This document shows positions 8,168-19,045 of a stretch of DNA of 64,000 nucleotides, in pieces; positions within the stretch are counted from its first letter, which is position 1, and every line of letters begins with the position of its first letter. The position numbers were made by a program, and so were the translations under genes. Source of the stretch: AC-56 sp963702195 (GTDB lineage: Bacteria; Actinomycetota; Thermoleophilia; Solirubrobacterales; 70-9); NCBI GenBank assembly GCA_963702195.1, contig OY969725.1, positions 3,224,001 to 3,288,000 on the forward strand. The letters are read 5' to 3'. Under the pieces are notes generated by a model that was not told the origin of the DNA, did not search any database, and saw only the letters and a program-made list of their open reading frames with translations.

Positions 8168-8986
8168 GTGGCTCGGCTGACCGCAAAGGACCGCGCGCGG
8201 CTTCCGGATCGCGCGTTCGCCTACATCGACTCGGCGGGTCGCCGGCGCCTGCCGATCCACGATGCGAGCCACGTGCGGAACGCCCTGGCGCGGTTCAACC
8301 AGGTGGCCTTCGAGGACGACGGGGAGAGGGATCGCGCGCGCACCCGCTTGCTCAACGCGGCGAAGAAGCACGGGATCATGCCGATCGGCTTCGTCAACGC
8401 TGAGCTGCAGCCGCAGAAGAAGCTGCCGCGCGGACAGGTCACGTTCCTGATGACGGACCTGGAGCGCTCGACCAACCTGCTCGCGGGGCTCGGCGACGGC
8501 TACGCGTCGCTCATCGCGGATGTCCGCCGCCTGATCCGAACGGCCGTGCGCGCGGCAGGCGGCCATCGGGTGGATTCGCGAGGCGACGATTTCCTCGCGG
8601 TCTTCGAGCGCGCACCGGCGGCGCTGGAGGCAGCGATCGCGATCCAGCGCCAGGTCGAGGCTGGGCGGTGGCCGGGTGGCAACGACGTGCGGCTTCGGAT
8701 CGGGCTACATCGCGGCCGGCCCGCGCTCACCGACCACGGCTACGTCGGGCTCTCGGTCCACACGGTCGCACGGATCTGCTTCGCCGGCCACGGCGGGCAG
8801 GTTCTCTTCTCCGAGGCGGTTCACGAAGCCGTCGTCGAGGCGCTCGATGAGAGGGTCCGTCTGAAGACCCTCGGCCCGTGGCAATTCGAGGGCCTCCCCG
8901 AGCCGATCGAGATCTACCAGGCTAGTTCGGCAGATCGGGGAGCAAAGTTTCCGCCATTGCGCTCGGGCGCACTCGTGAGCACGTAG
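8168..8986 (+). CDS. Class III adenylate/guanylate cyclase-domain protein
   Basis: The 272-residue product has a short N-terminal domain (DRAFAYIDSAGRRRLPIHDASHVRNALARF, then a basic helical part) that is common ahead of actinobacterial cyclase domains. A nucleotide-cyclase domain follows from about residue 90. It shows the first metal motif TFLMTDLERSTNLL, the second RGDDFLAVF, and LRIGLHRG with GYVGLSVHTVARIC. The glutamate of the usual GDEF is aspartate here. GTG at 8168 is the best start because it precedes the conserved N-terminal domain; upstream sequence is the propeller relic on the other strand. The product is probably cAMP. Confidence 0.82.
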   Translation: MARLTAKDRARLPDRAFAYIDSAGRRRLPIHDASHVRNALARFNQVAFEDDGERDRARTRLLNAAKKHGIMPIGFVNAELQPQKKLPRGQVTFLMTDLERSTNLLAGLGDGYASLIADVRRLIRTAVRAAGGHRVDSRGDDFLAVFERAPAALEAAIAIQRQVEAGRWPGGNDVRLRIGLHRGRPALTDHGYVGLSVHTVARICFAGHGGQVLFSEAVHEAVVEALDERVRLKTLGPWQFEGLPEPIEIYQASSADRGAKFPPLRSGALVST

Positions 8987-8996
8987 GCAGGAGCGG

Positions 8997-9436
8997 GCGT
9001 TCTGACCCGAGCCCGGATGGCGAGGGGCAGAATCGAACTGCGAGGCGAGCCCGGAGGGTGAGCCGTGGGAGGCAGGCGTTCTGACCCGAGCCCGGATGGC
9101 GAGGGGCAGAATCGAACTGCGAGGCGAGCCCGGAGGGTGAGCCGTGGGAGGCAGGCGTTCTGACCCGAGCCCGGATGGCGAGGGGCAGAATCGAACTGCG
9201 AGGCGAGCCCGGAGGGTGAGCCGTGGGAGGCAGGCGTTCTGACCCGAGCCCGGATGGCGAGGGGCAGAATCGAACTGCGAGGCGAGCGCGGAGGGTGAGC
9301 CGTGGGAGGCAGGCGTTCTGACCCGAGCCCGGATGGCGAGGGGCAGAATCGAACTGCGAGGCGAGCCCGGAGGGTGAGCCGTGGGAGGCAGGCGTTCTGA
9401 CCCGAGCCCGGATGGCGAGGGGCAGAATCGAACTGC
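8997..9436. repeat. 79-bp tandem array carrying copies of the tRNA-Phe 3' end
   Basis: Five complete 79-base units begin at 8997, 9076, 9155, 9234 and 9313. The first 45 bases of a sixth (9392-9436) run into the intact tRNA-Phe gene. The units are nearly identical; one base change is visible in the fourth. Each full unit contains, on the minus strand, the last 24 bases of tRNA-Phe (T-arm 3' portion, acceptor strand and discriminator), followed by the trailer sequence. The array lies directly downstream of the tRNA in its direction of transcription, so a precursor transcript would carry five extra tRNA 3' ends. Confidence 0.95.
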
Positions 9437-9485
9437 CGACACCACGATTTTCAGTCGTGTGCTCTACCAACTGAGCTACCTCGCC
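9413..9485 (-). tRNA. tRNA-Phe (anticodon GAA)
   Basis: The 73-base minus-strand gene folds as a cloverleaf: acceptor GGCGAGG with CCTCGCC, D-arm with AGCTCAGTTGGTAGAGC, anticodon loop CTGAAAA giving GAA, and T-arm GGCAG-TTCGATT-CTGCC. The discriminator is A and no CCA is encoded. The array of 79-bp units repeating its 3' end follows immediately downstream. Confidence 0.97.
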
Positions 9486-9516
9486 GGGTCGCTAAGGCTA
9501 GATGAATCGGATCGGT

Positions 9517-10044
9517 CTACAGGTGCTTCTCGTAGCCCACCATCGGTAGCTGAAGCTCGCCGCTCCAGCGCTCCCTGCCGTCCAATCGCCAGCAGCAGCG
9601 CTCGTAGAAGCTGCGGGCAGGGGCATCGGTGGGCGTCCACAGGATCGCCCGTATCCGGCCCGTCTCCCTCATCGCATCCTCGGCCAGCTCGAGCAGGCCG
9701 CTCGCGATGCCGTTGCCCCACAGGTCCGGGTGCACGTAGAGGTGCGAGACGTAGCCGACGCCGGGGACGTCTGGCCCCTCCTCGCCGTGCTCGCGGGCGG
9801 GACGCCAGGACGCCAGCGCGACGAGGGCTCCATCGTCGTCGAGCGCGACGCGGCTCCACCGATCGTCGTCGCGCAGCCGCAGGTGCCATTGCGCTTGCGT
9901 CCGCTCACGGCCGGGCGGGATCCAGGACCGCGGCGCCCACACCCGGTAGGTGAAGTTGCCCGTGACCATCAGCTTCGCCATCGCGCGGGCGTCGTCCGAC
10001 CGTGGTGGCCGGATCTCGAGGCCCCGTCGGAGGGCGGCGGTCAT
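9517..10044 (-). CDS. GNAT-family N-acetyltransferase
   Basis: The 175-residue protein begins MTAALRRGLEIRPPRSDDARAM, the usual first strand and helix of the GNAT fold. It continues through VALASWRPA to the acetyl-CoA region YVSHLYVHPDLWGNGIASGLLE, whose Q/RxxGxG/A loop reads LWGNGIA. It ends in a WTPTDAPARSFYERCCWR segment typical of the fold's last part. Its ATG overlaps the TGA of the LOG-family gene (ATGA), so it is the last, translationally coupled gene of the operon. The acceptor substrate is unknown. Confidence 0.88.
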   Translation of the reverse strand: MTAALRRGLEIRPPRSDDARAMAKLMVTGNFTYRVWAPRSWIPPGRERTQAQWHLRLRDDDRWSRVALDDDGALVALASWRPAREHGEEGPDVPGVGYVSHLYVHPDLWGNGIASGLLELAEDAMRETGRIRAILWTPTDAPARSFYERCCWRLDGRERWSGELQLPMVGYEKHL

Positions 10045-10532
10045 CGCGCCTCCTCCGCCGCCTGAATCGCAAGATCGACGGCGGCCTGCGGCTCGGAAAC
10101 GACCTCGATCCCCGGCCCGGCCTCCATCGCGCCGGGCCCGCTCACGGTCCAGCTCCGAATCGCGACCACCGTCCGGCCAAGGGCGCGGGCGAGCGCGATC
10201 TCCGACAGGGTCCCCCACTCGCCGCCGATCGCCAGGACCGCATCGCCCGACGAGACGACCGCCAGGTTTCGCGCGTGACCGACGCCGGTCGCGACCACGT
10301 GGGTGCAGTGGGGATTCGCATCGGCCGTCTCGCTCGAGGGGACGATGCCGATCACCGTGCCTCCTGCCGACGCCGCCCCACGCGAGACCGCCTCCATGAC
10401 CCCGGCGAGTCCGCCGCAGACGACGACCGCTCCTGCCCGTGCCAACCGTTCGCCGACCGCGAACGCCAGCTCGTCCACCTCTGGGTCGGGAGTGCCCTTT
10501 CCGATCACCGAGATCTGAAGGGGCCGGGTCAT
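10041..10532 (-). CDS. LOG/SLOG-superfamily Rossmann protein (TIGR00725-like)
   Basis: The 163-residue product starts ISVIGKGTPDPEVDELAFAVG. It has the glycine-rich VVCGGLAGVMEAVSRGA segment, a GHARNLAVVSSGDAVLAIGG strand and the family motif GGEWGTLSEIA, a variant of the PGGxGT motif of LOG proteins. The LOG family includes cytokinin-riboside phosphohydrolases, but this short class has no settled function. Both ends overlap neighbours by ATGA (helicase upstream, GNAT downstream), showing tight coupling. Confidence 0.8.
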   Translation of the reverse strand: MTRPLQISVIGKGTPDPEVDELAFAVGERLARAGAVVVCGGLAGVMEAVSRGAASAGGTVIGIVPSSETADANPHCTHVVATGVGHARNLAVVSSGDAVLAIGGEWGTLSEIALARALGRTVVAIRSWTVSGPGAMEAGPGIEVVSEPQAAVDLAIQAAEEAR

Positions 10533-12829
10533 CGGGTCTCCTCGCTCACTCTCGCCAGCATCCCGGCCATCAGCTCCAGCGCCCCCTGCTTGTGCAGGGG
10601 CTCGTTGAGGTTGCCGCACTTGGGGCTCTGCACGCAGGACGGGCAGCCGCTCGCGCATGGGCACTCCCCGACCAGCTTGGCCGCGTCGGCGAGCAGGCGC
10701 TCGAACCGCTCGTAGCCCCGGCGAGCGAGGCCGACCCCGCCCGGGTGGCCATCGTAGATGAAGATCGTCGGCCGGCCGGTCTGGAAGTGCACGTTGGTCG
10801 ACAGGCCGCCGATGTCCCAGCGGTCGCACATCGCCAGCAGCGGGAGCACCGCGATCTGGCAGTGCTCGGTGGCGTGCAGCGCGCCGAGCTGGACGTCGGG
10901 CGGCAGCGACCGCGGGCCGGCGAGCTCGTCGGGCAGCACGTACCAGAGCGCCTGGGTGGGGAAGTTGGTCTCGGGGAGATCCAGGGCCACCATGTCGATC
11001 ACGTCATGGTCGGTGAGGCTCTTGCGCTGGAAGGCCATCACCTGCTCGGTCACCGACACCTCGCCGAAGCTCAGCTCCACGCCGGCGACGTCGCGGCGCT
11101 CGCCCACCTCCTCGATGAACACCTCCGTGTCCCTCTTGGGCTGCGTGTAGTAGTCGCCGTCGAAGGCGTCGACCGCCGCCCGTCGTGACTCGATGTCGAG
11201 CTCGCGGACCTCGTAGGAGCGCCCGAGGTGCAGGTAGACCGCTCCCGGATGGACGGTCGTGAAGGCGCGCTCGGCCTCCACCGCGCCCAGCAGCTCTCCC
11301 GAGTCGCGCTCGACGATCGCCACCGAGTCCGGCGAGGCCGAGCGGAGCGAGATGTCGGCGGCGGGGAAGTGCGGGCCGCGGGGCAGGTAACGCCCCTCCC
11401 GCCCGCGACGCAGCTCGCCGAGGCCCACCAGCGCCTCCGCGCGCTCGCGCCAGCGCGGGCCGAGAAACTCGGCGTCGGACTCGCTGAGCGGGAGCTCGTA
11501 GGCGGCGGCGAGCATGTGGGCGAGCTGGATGCGGTCGTTCTCGTGATCGATGATCGCCGCCTCCACCGGGCGCTCCAGGAACTCGTCCGGATGGCGGCAG
11601 AAGAACTGGTCGAGGGCGTCCTCGCCGGCGATGTACAGCGCCAGGCCCTCGGTGCGCCGCCCCGCGCGACCCCACATCTGCCGCAGGCTCGCGACCGTGC
11701 CCGGGAAGGTCACGCAGATCGCCGCGTCCAGATAGCCGATGTCGATCCCGAGCTCGAGCGCGTCGGTCGCGACGACCGCGAGCAGATCGCCGCCGGCGAG
11801 GCGCGCCTCGATATCGCGGCGCTGCTGCGGGGTATAGCCCGCCCGGTACGGCGCGATCCGCTCGGCGAGCTGCGGGCGCCCCAGCTCCTCGAGTCGCATG
11901 CGCGTGAAACGCTGGATCAGCTCGATCCCCCGCCGGCTGCGCAGGAAGCAGATGGTCCGCATCCCCTGCCCGACCAGGTCGGCGAGGAGCTCCGCCGCCT
12001 CCGACAGGACCGAGCGGCGGGTCATGGACCGCGGGTCGATCACCGGCGGGTTCCACATGCCGACTCGGCGCGGAGCGCGCGGGGCGCCGTCCGAGTCGAC
12101 CAGGCGGAACGGCTCGCCCACCAGGCCCTCCGCGAGCTCGAGCGGGTTCGCGATCGTGGCCGACGCGAGCACGAAGCGCGGCTCCGCGCCGTAGCGGCGC
12201 GCGACCCTCCGCAGCCGCCTCAGCACGTTCGCGACGTGGGAGCCGAAGACGCCGCGATACGTATGTGCCTCGTCCACCACGACCCAGCCGAGGTTCGCCA
12301 GGAAGTCCCCCCAGTTCTTGTGGTGGGGCAGGATCCCCACGTGGAGCATGTCCGGGTTGGTGAGGATGAGGTTCGAGCGGCGGCGGATCTGCGGCCGGTC
12401 GTCACGCGGAGTGTCGCCGTCGTAGATCGCGTGGCGAAGCTGGCGTAGCCCGAGCTCCGAGAGCTTGCGGGCCTGGTCCTGCGCCAAGGCCTTGGTGGGA
12501 TAGAGGTAGAGCGCGCGCCGGCGGTCGTCGCCGGCAAGCTCGTCCAGCACGGGGAGGTTGAACGAGAGCGACTTGCCCGACGCCGTGCCGCTGGTGACGA
12601 CGACGTTCCCCTCCCGCGCCGCGTCGAGCGCCTCGAGCTGGTGGGAGTAGAGGGCCGCGATGCCGCTGCCGAGAAGCGCGGCGTTCAGGTCCGGGGCGAT
12701 CCCGCCGGGGATCGCGACGGTCTGCGCCGGCGCTCCGGGCTGGAGGCTCTCGGCCACCAGGCGCCCGTTGGCCCGCCCCGGCTCGATCGCGCGGGCCCAT
12801 CCCGCCTCGGCGGTGGCGCTAGCTTCCAT
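10529..12829 (-). CDS. DEAD/DEAH-box helicase of the MrfA/YprA type with C-terminal DUF1998 zinc domain
   Basis: The 766-residue protein has two RecA domains: Walker A SGTASGKS near residue 82, DEAH (VVVDEAHTYRG), LASATI, and in domain 2 ATDALELGIDIG and MWGRAGRRTEG. The C-terminal part ends with a four-cysteine cluster (ECPCASGCPSC, then SPKCGN), as in the DUF1998 domain of MrfA, the B. subtilis mitomycin-repair helicase. The family unwinds DNA 3' to 5' and is linked to removal of adducts. Its start lies 11 bases inside the end of the dihydropteroate-synthase-like gene, so the two are probably co-translated. Confidence 0.88.
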   Translation of the reverse strand: MEASATAEAGWARAIEPGRANGRLVAESLQPGAPAQTVAIPGGIAPDLNAALLGSGIAALYSHQLEALDAAREGNVVVTSGTASGKSLSFNLPVLDELAGDDRRRALYLYPTKALAQDQARKLSELGLRQLRHAIYDGDTPRDDRPQIRRRSNLILTNPDMLHVGILPHHKNWGDFLANLGWVVVDEAHTYRGVFGSHVANVLRRLRRVARRYGAEPRFVLASATIANPLELAEGLVGEPFRLVDSDGAPRAPRRVGMWNPPVIDPRSMTRRSVLSEAAELLADLVGQGMRTICFLRSRRGIELIQRFTRMRLEELGRPQLAERIAPYRAGYTPQQRRDIEARLAGGDLLAVVATDALELGIDIGYLDAAICVTFPGTVASLRQMWGRAGRRTEGLALYIAGEDALDQFFCRHPDEFLERPVEAAIIDHENDRIQLAHMLAAAYELPLSESDAEFLGPRWRERAEALVGLGELRRGREGRYLPRGPHFPAADISLRSASPDSVAIVERDSGELLGAVEAERAFTTVHPGAVYLHLGRSYEVRELDIESRRAAVDAFDGDYYTQPKRDTEVFIEEVGERRDVAGVELSFGEVSVTEQVMAFQRKSLTDHDVIDMVALDLPETNFPTQALWYVLPDELAGPRSLPPDVQLGALHATEHCQIAVLPLLAMCDRWDIGGLSTNVHFQTGRPTIFIYDGHPGGVGLARRGYERFERLLADAAKLVGECPCASGCPSCVQSPKCGNLNEPLHKQGALELMAGMLARVSEETR

Positions 12830-13664
12830 CGGCGATCGCCGCGGCGACTCGCATGGCGTCCAGCGCCGAGCGGTCGTGGAGCCTCACCATCTCCGCGCCG
12901 GCGGATACCGCGATGGTCGTGGCGGCCGCAGTCGCCCACTCGCGCTCGGCCGCTGGCGCCCGCTCCTCCCAGGACCCGGCGAGGAGCGCGCCCAGGAAGT
13001 CCTTCCTCGAAAGGGCCACGAACAGGGGGCGCCCGAGGCGGCGCAGATCGCCGATCCGGGCCAGGATCTGCACGTCGTCGCGCACCGAGAGGTCGAAGTC
13101 GAACCCGGGGTCCAGGGCGATCTGCTCCTCCGCGATCCCGTGGGCGAGCGCGCTCTCCAGGCGCTCGGCGAACCATCCGATGAGATACGCGACCGGATCG
13201 TCGTGCTCCGCGAGCTCGCGCTCTGACCGCGGCGGGCCCTCTATGTGCATCAGCACGTACCCGCAACCGCGCTGGCCGACGACCTCGAGCAGCTCGGGGT
13301 CCGCTCCGCCGGAGATGTCGTTGATCGCGACCGCGCCCGCGTTCAGCGCCCGCTCGGCGACCTCGGCCCGAAAGGTGTCGGCGCTGACCGGCACGCCAGC
13401 CTCCCTGACGAGGCCCTCGATCGCCGGCACGAGGCGCTCCGCCTCCTCCTCCACCGGCACGGGCTCCCCGGCTCTTGCCGCCAGCGCGCCGACGTCCAGT
13501 AGGTCGAAGCCCTCGCCCACCAGCGCCAGGCCGTCCTCGATCGCACGCTCGGGCGTTCCGCTGCGCGCGCCCGCGAAGAAGGAGTCGTCGGTGACGTTCA
13601 CGATCCCGGCCGCGAGCGGCGGCGGGAACTCCAGCACGCGGTCGACGAGGCGCCAGCGGGTCAC
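12819..13664 (-). CDS. folP: Dihydropteroate synthase-like protein (divergent)
   Basis: The 281-residue TIM-barrel protein keeps several dihydropteroate synthase landmarks: GIVNVTDDSFF, SADTFRAEVAERAL, INDISGGA, LMHIEGPPR, DPGFDF, ALSRKDFLG and VRLHD. Two substrate loops differ. The usual GGESTRPG is replaced by VGALAARAGEPV, and the lysine expected after DPGIGFG is absent. It may still join pterin to p-aminobenzoate, or it may be a paralogue with another substrate; a second folP elsewhere would favour the latter. It is the first gene of the operon with the helicase. Confidence 0.78.
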   Translation of the reverse strand: MTRWRLVDRVLEFPPPLAAGIVNVTDDSFFAGARSGTPERAIEDGLALVGEGFDLLDVGALAARAGEPVPVEEEAERLVPAIEGLVREAGVPVSADTFRAEVAERALNAGAVAINDISGGADPELLEVVGQRGCGYVLMHIEGPPRSERELAEHDDPVAYLIGWFAERLESALAHGIAEEQIALDPGFDFDLSVRDDVQILARIGDLRRLGRPLFVALSRKDFLGALLAGSWEERAPAAEREWATAAATTIAVSAGAEMVRLHDRSALDAMRVAAAIADGS

Positions 13665-13700
13665 GGCTGACTACGTTAGGCGATCCCCTCCGCTCGCATT

Positions 13701-13738
13701 GACGGGGTTAACGGGGCCATGGCCCCCATAACCCCGTC
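13701..13738. promoter_or_regulatory. 38-bp near-perfect palindrome in a divergent promoter region
   Basis: The segment starts GACGGGGTTA and ends TAACCCCGTC around a GGGGCCATGGCCCC centre. It equals its reverse complement except at two positions in each arm. A second, shorter inverted repeat (CGTCGA, six-base spacer, TCGACG) lies at 13735-13752. Both fall between the divergent folP-like and HAD genes. It could be an operator, a cruciform or a structured leader; there is no T-run to suggest a terminator. Confidence 0.65.
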
Positions 13739-13783
13739 GATGTTCGTCGACGTCGGAGGCACGGCCCTGTACGGTGCGCGGCC

Positions 13784-14599
13784 GTGGCGCTTCGCTGCCT
13801 GTACACCGACCTCGACGGGACCCTCCTCGGCCACCACGGCTCGCTGTTTCGCGACTGGGAGGGCGAGTTCTCCCTGCGGCAGGCGCGGATGCTCGAGGCC
13901 TGCCACCGGGCGGGCGTCGAGGTCGTGATCATGTCGGGGCGCCGGGAGGCCCAGGTGATGGCCGACGCGCGCCTCCTCGCCCAGACCTCCTACATCTACG
14001 AGGCCGGCTGCGGCGTGTTCATCGACGGCGAGCGAACCCTCCTGACCGGCGACTGGGTCCCGGACGACGACGGCACACCCGCCGAGCGCATGCTCGCCGC
14101 GGGCATCCCGGACCTGTTGTTCGAGCGCTTCCCGGGCCGATTGGAGTGGCATCGCCCCTGGCACCACGACCGCAAGCTCTCCCATCTCTTCCGGGGAAGG
14201 GTGGACGTCGCCGAGGCCAACGCGCTGCTTGCCGAGCACGGGCACGAGGACCTCCGCTTCCTCGACAACGGCGCGATCACGCGCCCCGTGGAGGGACTCG
14301 ACGAGGTCGCCCACGCCTACCACCTGGTCCCGGGCGGCGCCAGCAAGGCGAAGGCGGTCGGCTTCCACATGCGCGCCCGCGGCTACGCGCCCGAGGAGTG
14401 CATCGCGGTCGGCGACTCGGTCGAGGACCTGGACTCGGCGGAGTTCGTCGGCACGTTCTTCGTGGTCGCCAACGGCCCCGAGCGCGACCCGGCGCTTCGC
14501 GAGGCGATCGCCGGGCGGCCGAACGTCCAGGTGACCGAGGGCCGTGCCGGCGACGGCGTGTACGAGGCCGTCGTCTCGACGCTGGCCAAGCGGCGCTAG
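13784..14599 (+). CDS. HAD-superfamily (type IIB) hydrolase
   Basis: The 271-residue product begins with a GTG start and motif I LYTDLDGTLLGHHG. It has motif II-like VIMSGRREAQ, a conserved lysine in the GGASKAKAVGFHM segment and motif IV CIAVGDSVEDLDSAE. The cap position and length fit Cof/sucrose-phosphatase-like phosphatases of small phosphorylated metabolites or sugars. The substrate cannot be read from the sequence. Its stop overlaps the convergent TMEM175-like gene by four bases. Confidence 0.85.
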   Translation: MALRCLYTDLDGTLLGHHGSLFRDWEGEFSLRQARMLEACHRAGVEVVIMSGRREAQVMADARLLAQTSYIYEAGCGVFIDGERTLLTGDWVPDDDGTPAERMLAAGIPDLLFERFPGRLEWHRPWHHDRKLSHLFRGRVDVAEANALLAEHGHEDLRFLDNGAITRPVEGLDEVAHAYHLVPGGASKAKAVGFHMRARGYAPEECIAVGDSVEDLDSAEFVGTFFVVANGPERDPALREAIAGRPNVQVTEGRAGDGVYEAVVSTLAKRR

Positions 14600-15213
14600 G
14601 CGGGCGCCGCGTTTCCCTCGGTGGAGCTCGCGATCGGCAGCGCGTAGAAGGCGGCGATTGCCGCGCACATCGCCAGGGTCACATATGGAGAGACGAGAGC
14701 GAGGACCGTCGCGATCAGGTACGGGGCCAGGCCGGCGATCGTCCGCCGCAGGATCGTGCGCCGCCGCGCGTAGTCCATCTGTTCGGCAAGCAGATGCGGC
14801 TTGCGGATCAGGATGCGCCACTGCAGAGAGGCGAACGCGATCGACATCGCGAAGAACGAGCCGGCGTAGATCGCGGCCGACAGTGTCTCCCCCTCGGTCT
14901 CTTTCAGGTACGCGGCCATGAGCGCCGTGGTGAAGGGCAGGAGCCCCACGCAAAGCAACAGGAGCAGGTTCAAGATCATGATCTCGTGATCGACGGCCTT
15001 GAGGCGGCGGATCATCGCGTGGTGGTTGATCCAGATGATCCCGATCGTGAGGAACGAGACGGCATAGGCGACGTAGCTCGGCCACTGCGCCCCGAGCGCG
15101 TCCGCGAGGTTCGCGCCCGCCACTGGGACGGGGACGTGTATGTCGAGCACCAGCAGCGTGATCGCGATCGCGAACACACCGTCCGAGAACGCCTCGAGAC
15201 GAGTCGTGCTCAT
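14596..15213 (-). CDS. TMEM175-family potassium channel (DUF1211)
   Basis: The 205-residue membrane protein opens with MSTTRLEAFSDGVFAIAITLLVLDI, containing the RxxxFSDGVFAIAITLLVLDI signature of the bacterial TMEM175/DUF1211 potassium channel family. About six membrane segments follow, including SYVAYAVSFLTIGIIWINHHAMIRR and the late LAMCAAIAAFYALPI. The single-repeat bacterial forms assemble as tetramers that conduct K+. Stand-alone gene, divergent from the methyltransferase at 15337. Confidence 0.9.
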   Translation of the reverse strand: MSTTRLEAFSDGVFAIAITLLVLDIHVPVPVAGANLADALGAQWPSYVAYAVSFLTIGIIWINHHAMIRRLKAVDHEIMILNLLLLLCVGLLPFTTALMAAYLKETEGETLSAAIYAGSFFAMSIAFASLQWRILIRKPHLLAEQMDYARRRTILRRTIAGLAPYLIATVLALVSPYVTLAMCAAIAAFYALPIASSTEGNAAPA

Positions 15214-16103
15214 GCCGAGGGGTTCGCCGGCCGGGCCGGGGCTCCTGTCGCGCCCGATAATCGATGGGGTTGAAGGGCGCGCGGGTCACGTGCGCTCGAA
15301 GCGAGGCGCCCGCCGGGGCGGCCTAACATCGGACGGGTGCACGACGACCAGGTTCTCACCGAGTTCACCCAGCAGGCGTCCACCTTCGACACCGCGGCGG
15401 TGATGAGCGCCCCGGAGACGCTGGACGCGCTGATCGAGTTGGCTCCGAGCGGCGGGGGGCGCTGGCTCGACGCGGCATGCGGCACCGGGCTCGTCAGCCG
15501 TGCGCTGGCCCGCCGGGTGACCGAGGTCGTGGGCGTCGACCTGACCCCCGCGATGCTCGACCAAGCACGCGAGGCAGCCGACCTCGCCGGCATCGGCAAC
15601 GTCAGCTTCCATACCGGCGACGCCACGGCCCTGGAGGTCGTACCCGGCAGCTTCGACGGAGCCGTCACGCGGTTCAGCCTTCACCACATTCCGGCACCCG
15701 GCCGCGTGATCGGCGAGATGGCCCGCGCGGTGCGGCCGGGGGGCGCGATCGTCGTGGGCGACGTCATCACTGATGACGACTGGGCCACGGCAACCTGGCG
15801 CGAGGAGATCGAGCGGCTGCGCGATCCGTCACATTGGGCTTGTCTAACCCGGTCCCGCCTCGTCGCCCTCGGGAGGGCGGCGGGCCTCGAGCTCGAGGCG
15901 GAGATCGTCATCCCGTTCCGGCTCGACTTCGACGAGTGGGTCCGCCGGGGAACGACCGATCCGCGGACGGCGGAGCTGATCGACTCGATCCTCGCCGAGC
16001 GACCGGGCGCCTGTGAGAGCTTCCAGGTGACCGAGCGAGGATCGCGCCGGGTACTACAGCTTCGCCACTGGCTCGCGCGGTGGCGGCACCGTAACGGCCG
16101 CGG

Positions 16104-19037
<2,934 letters not shown>

Positions 19038-19045
19038 TTCCCGGC

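Noticed and set aside
8705..9470. Long minus-strand open frames across the tandem array encoding repetitive Pro/Arg/Ser peptides
   Set aside because: They result from repetition of a 79-base unit free of stops and run through tRNA-Phe. They are listed only as a curiosity of the array, not as genes.
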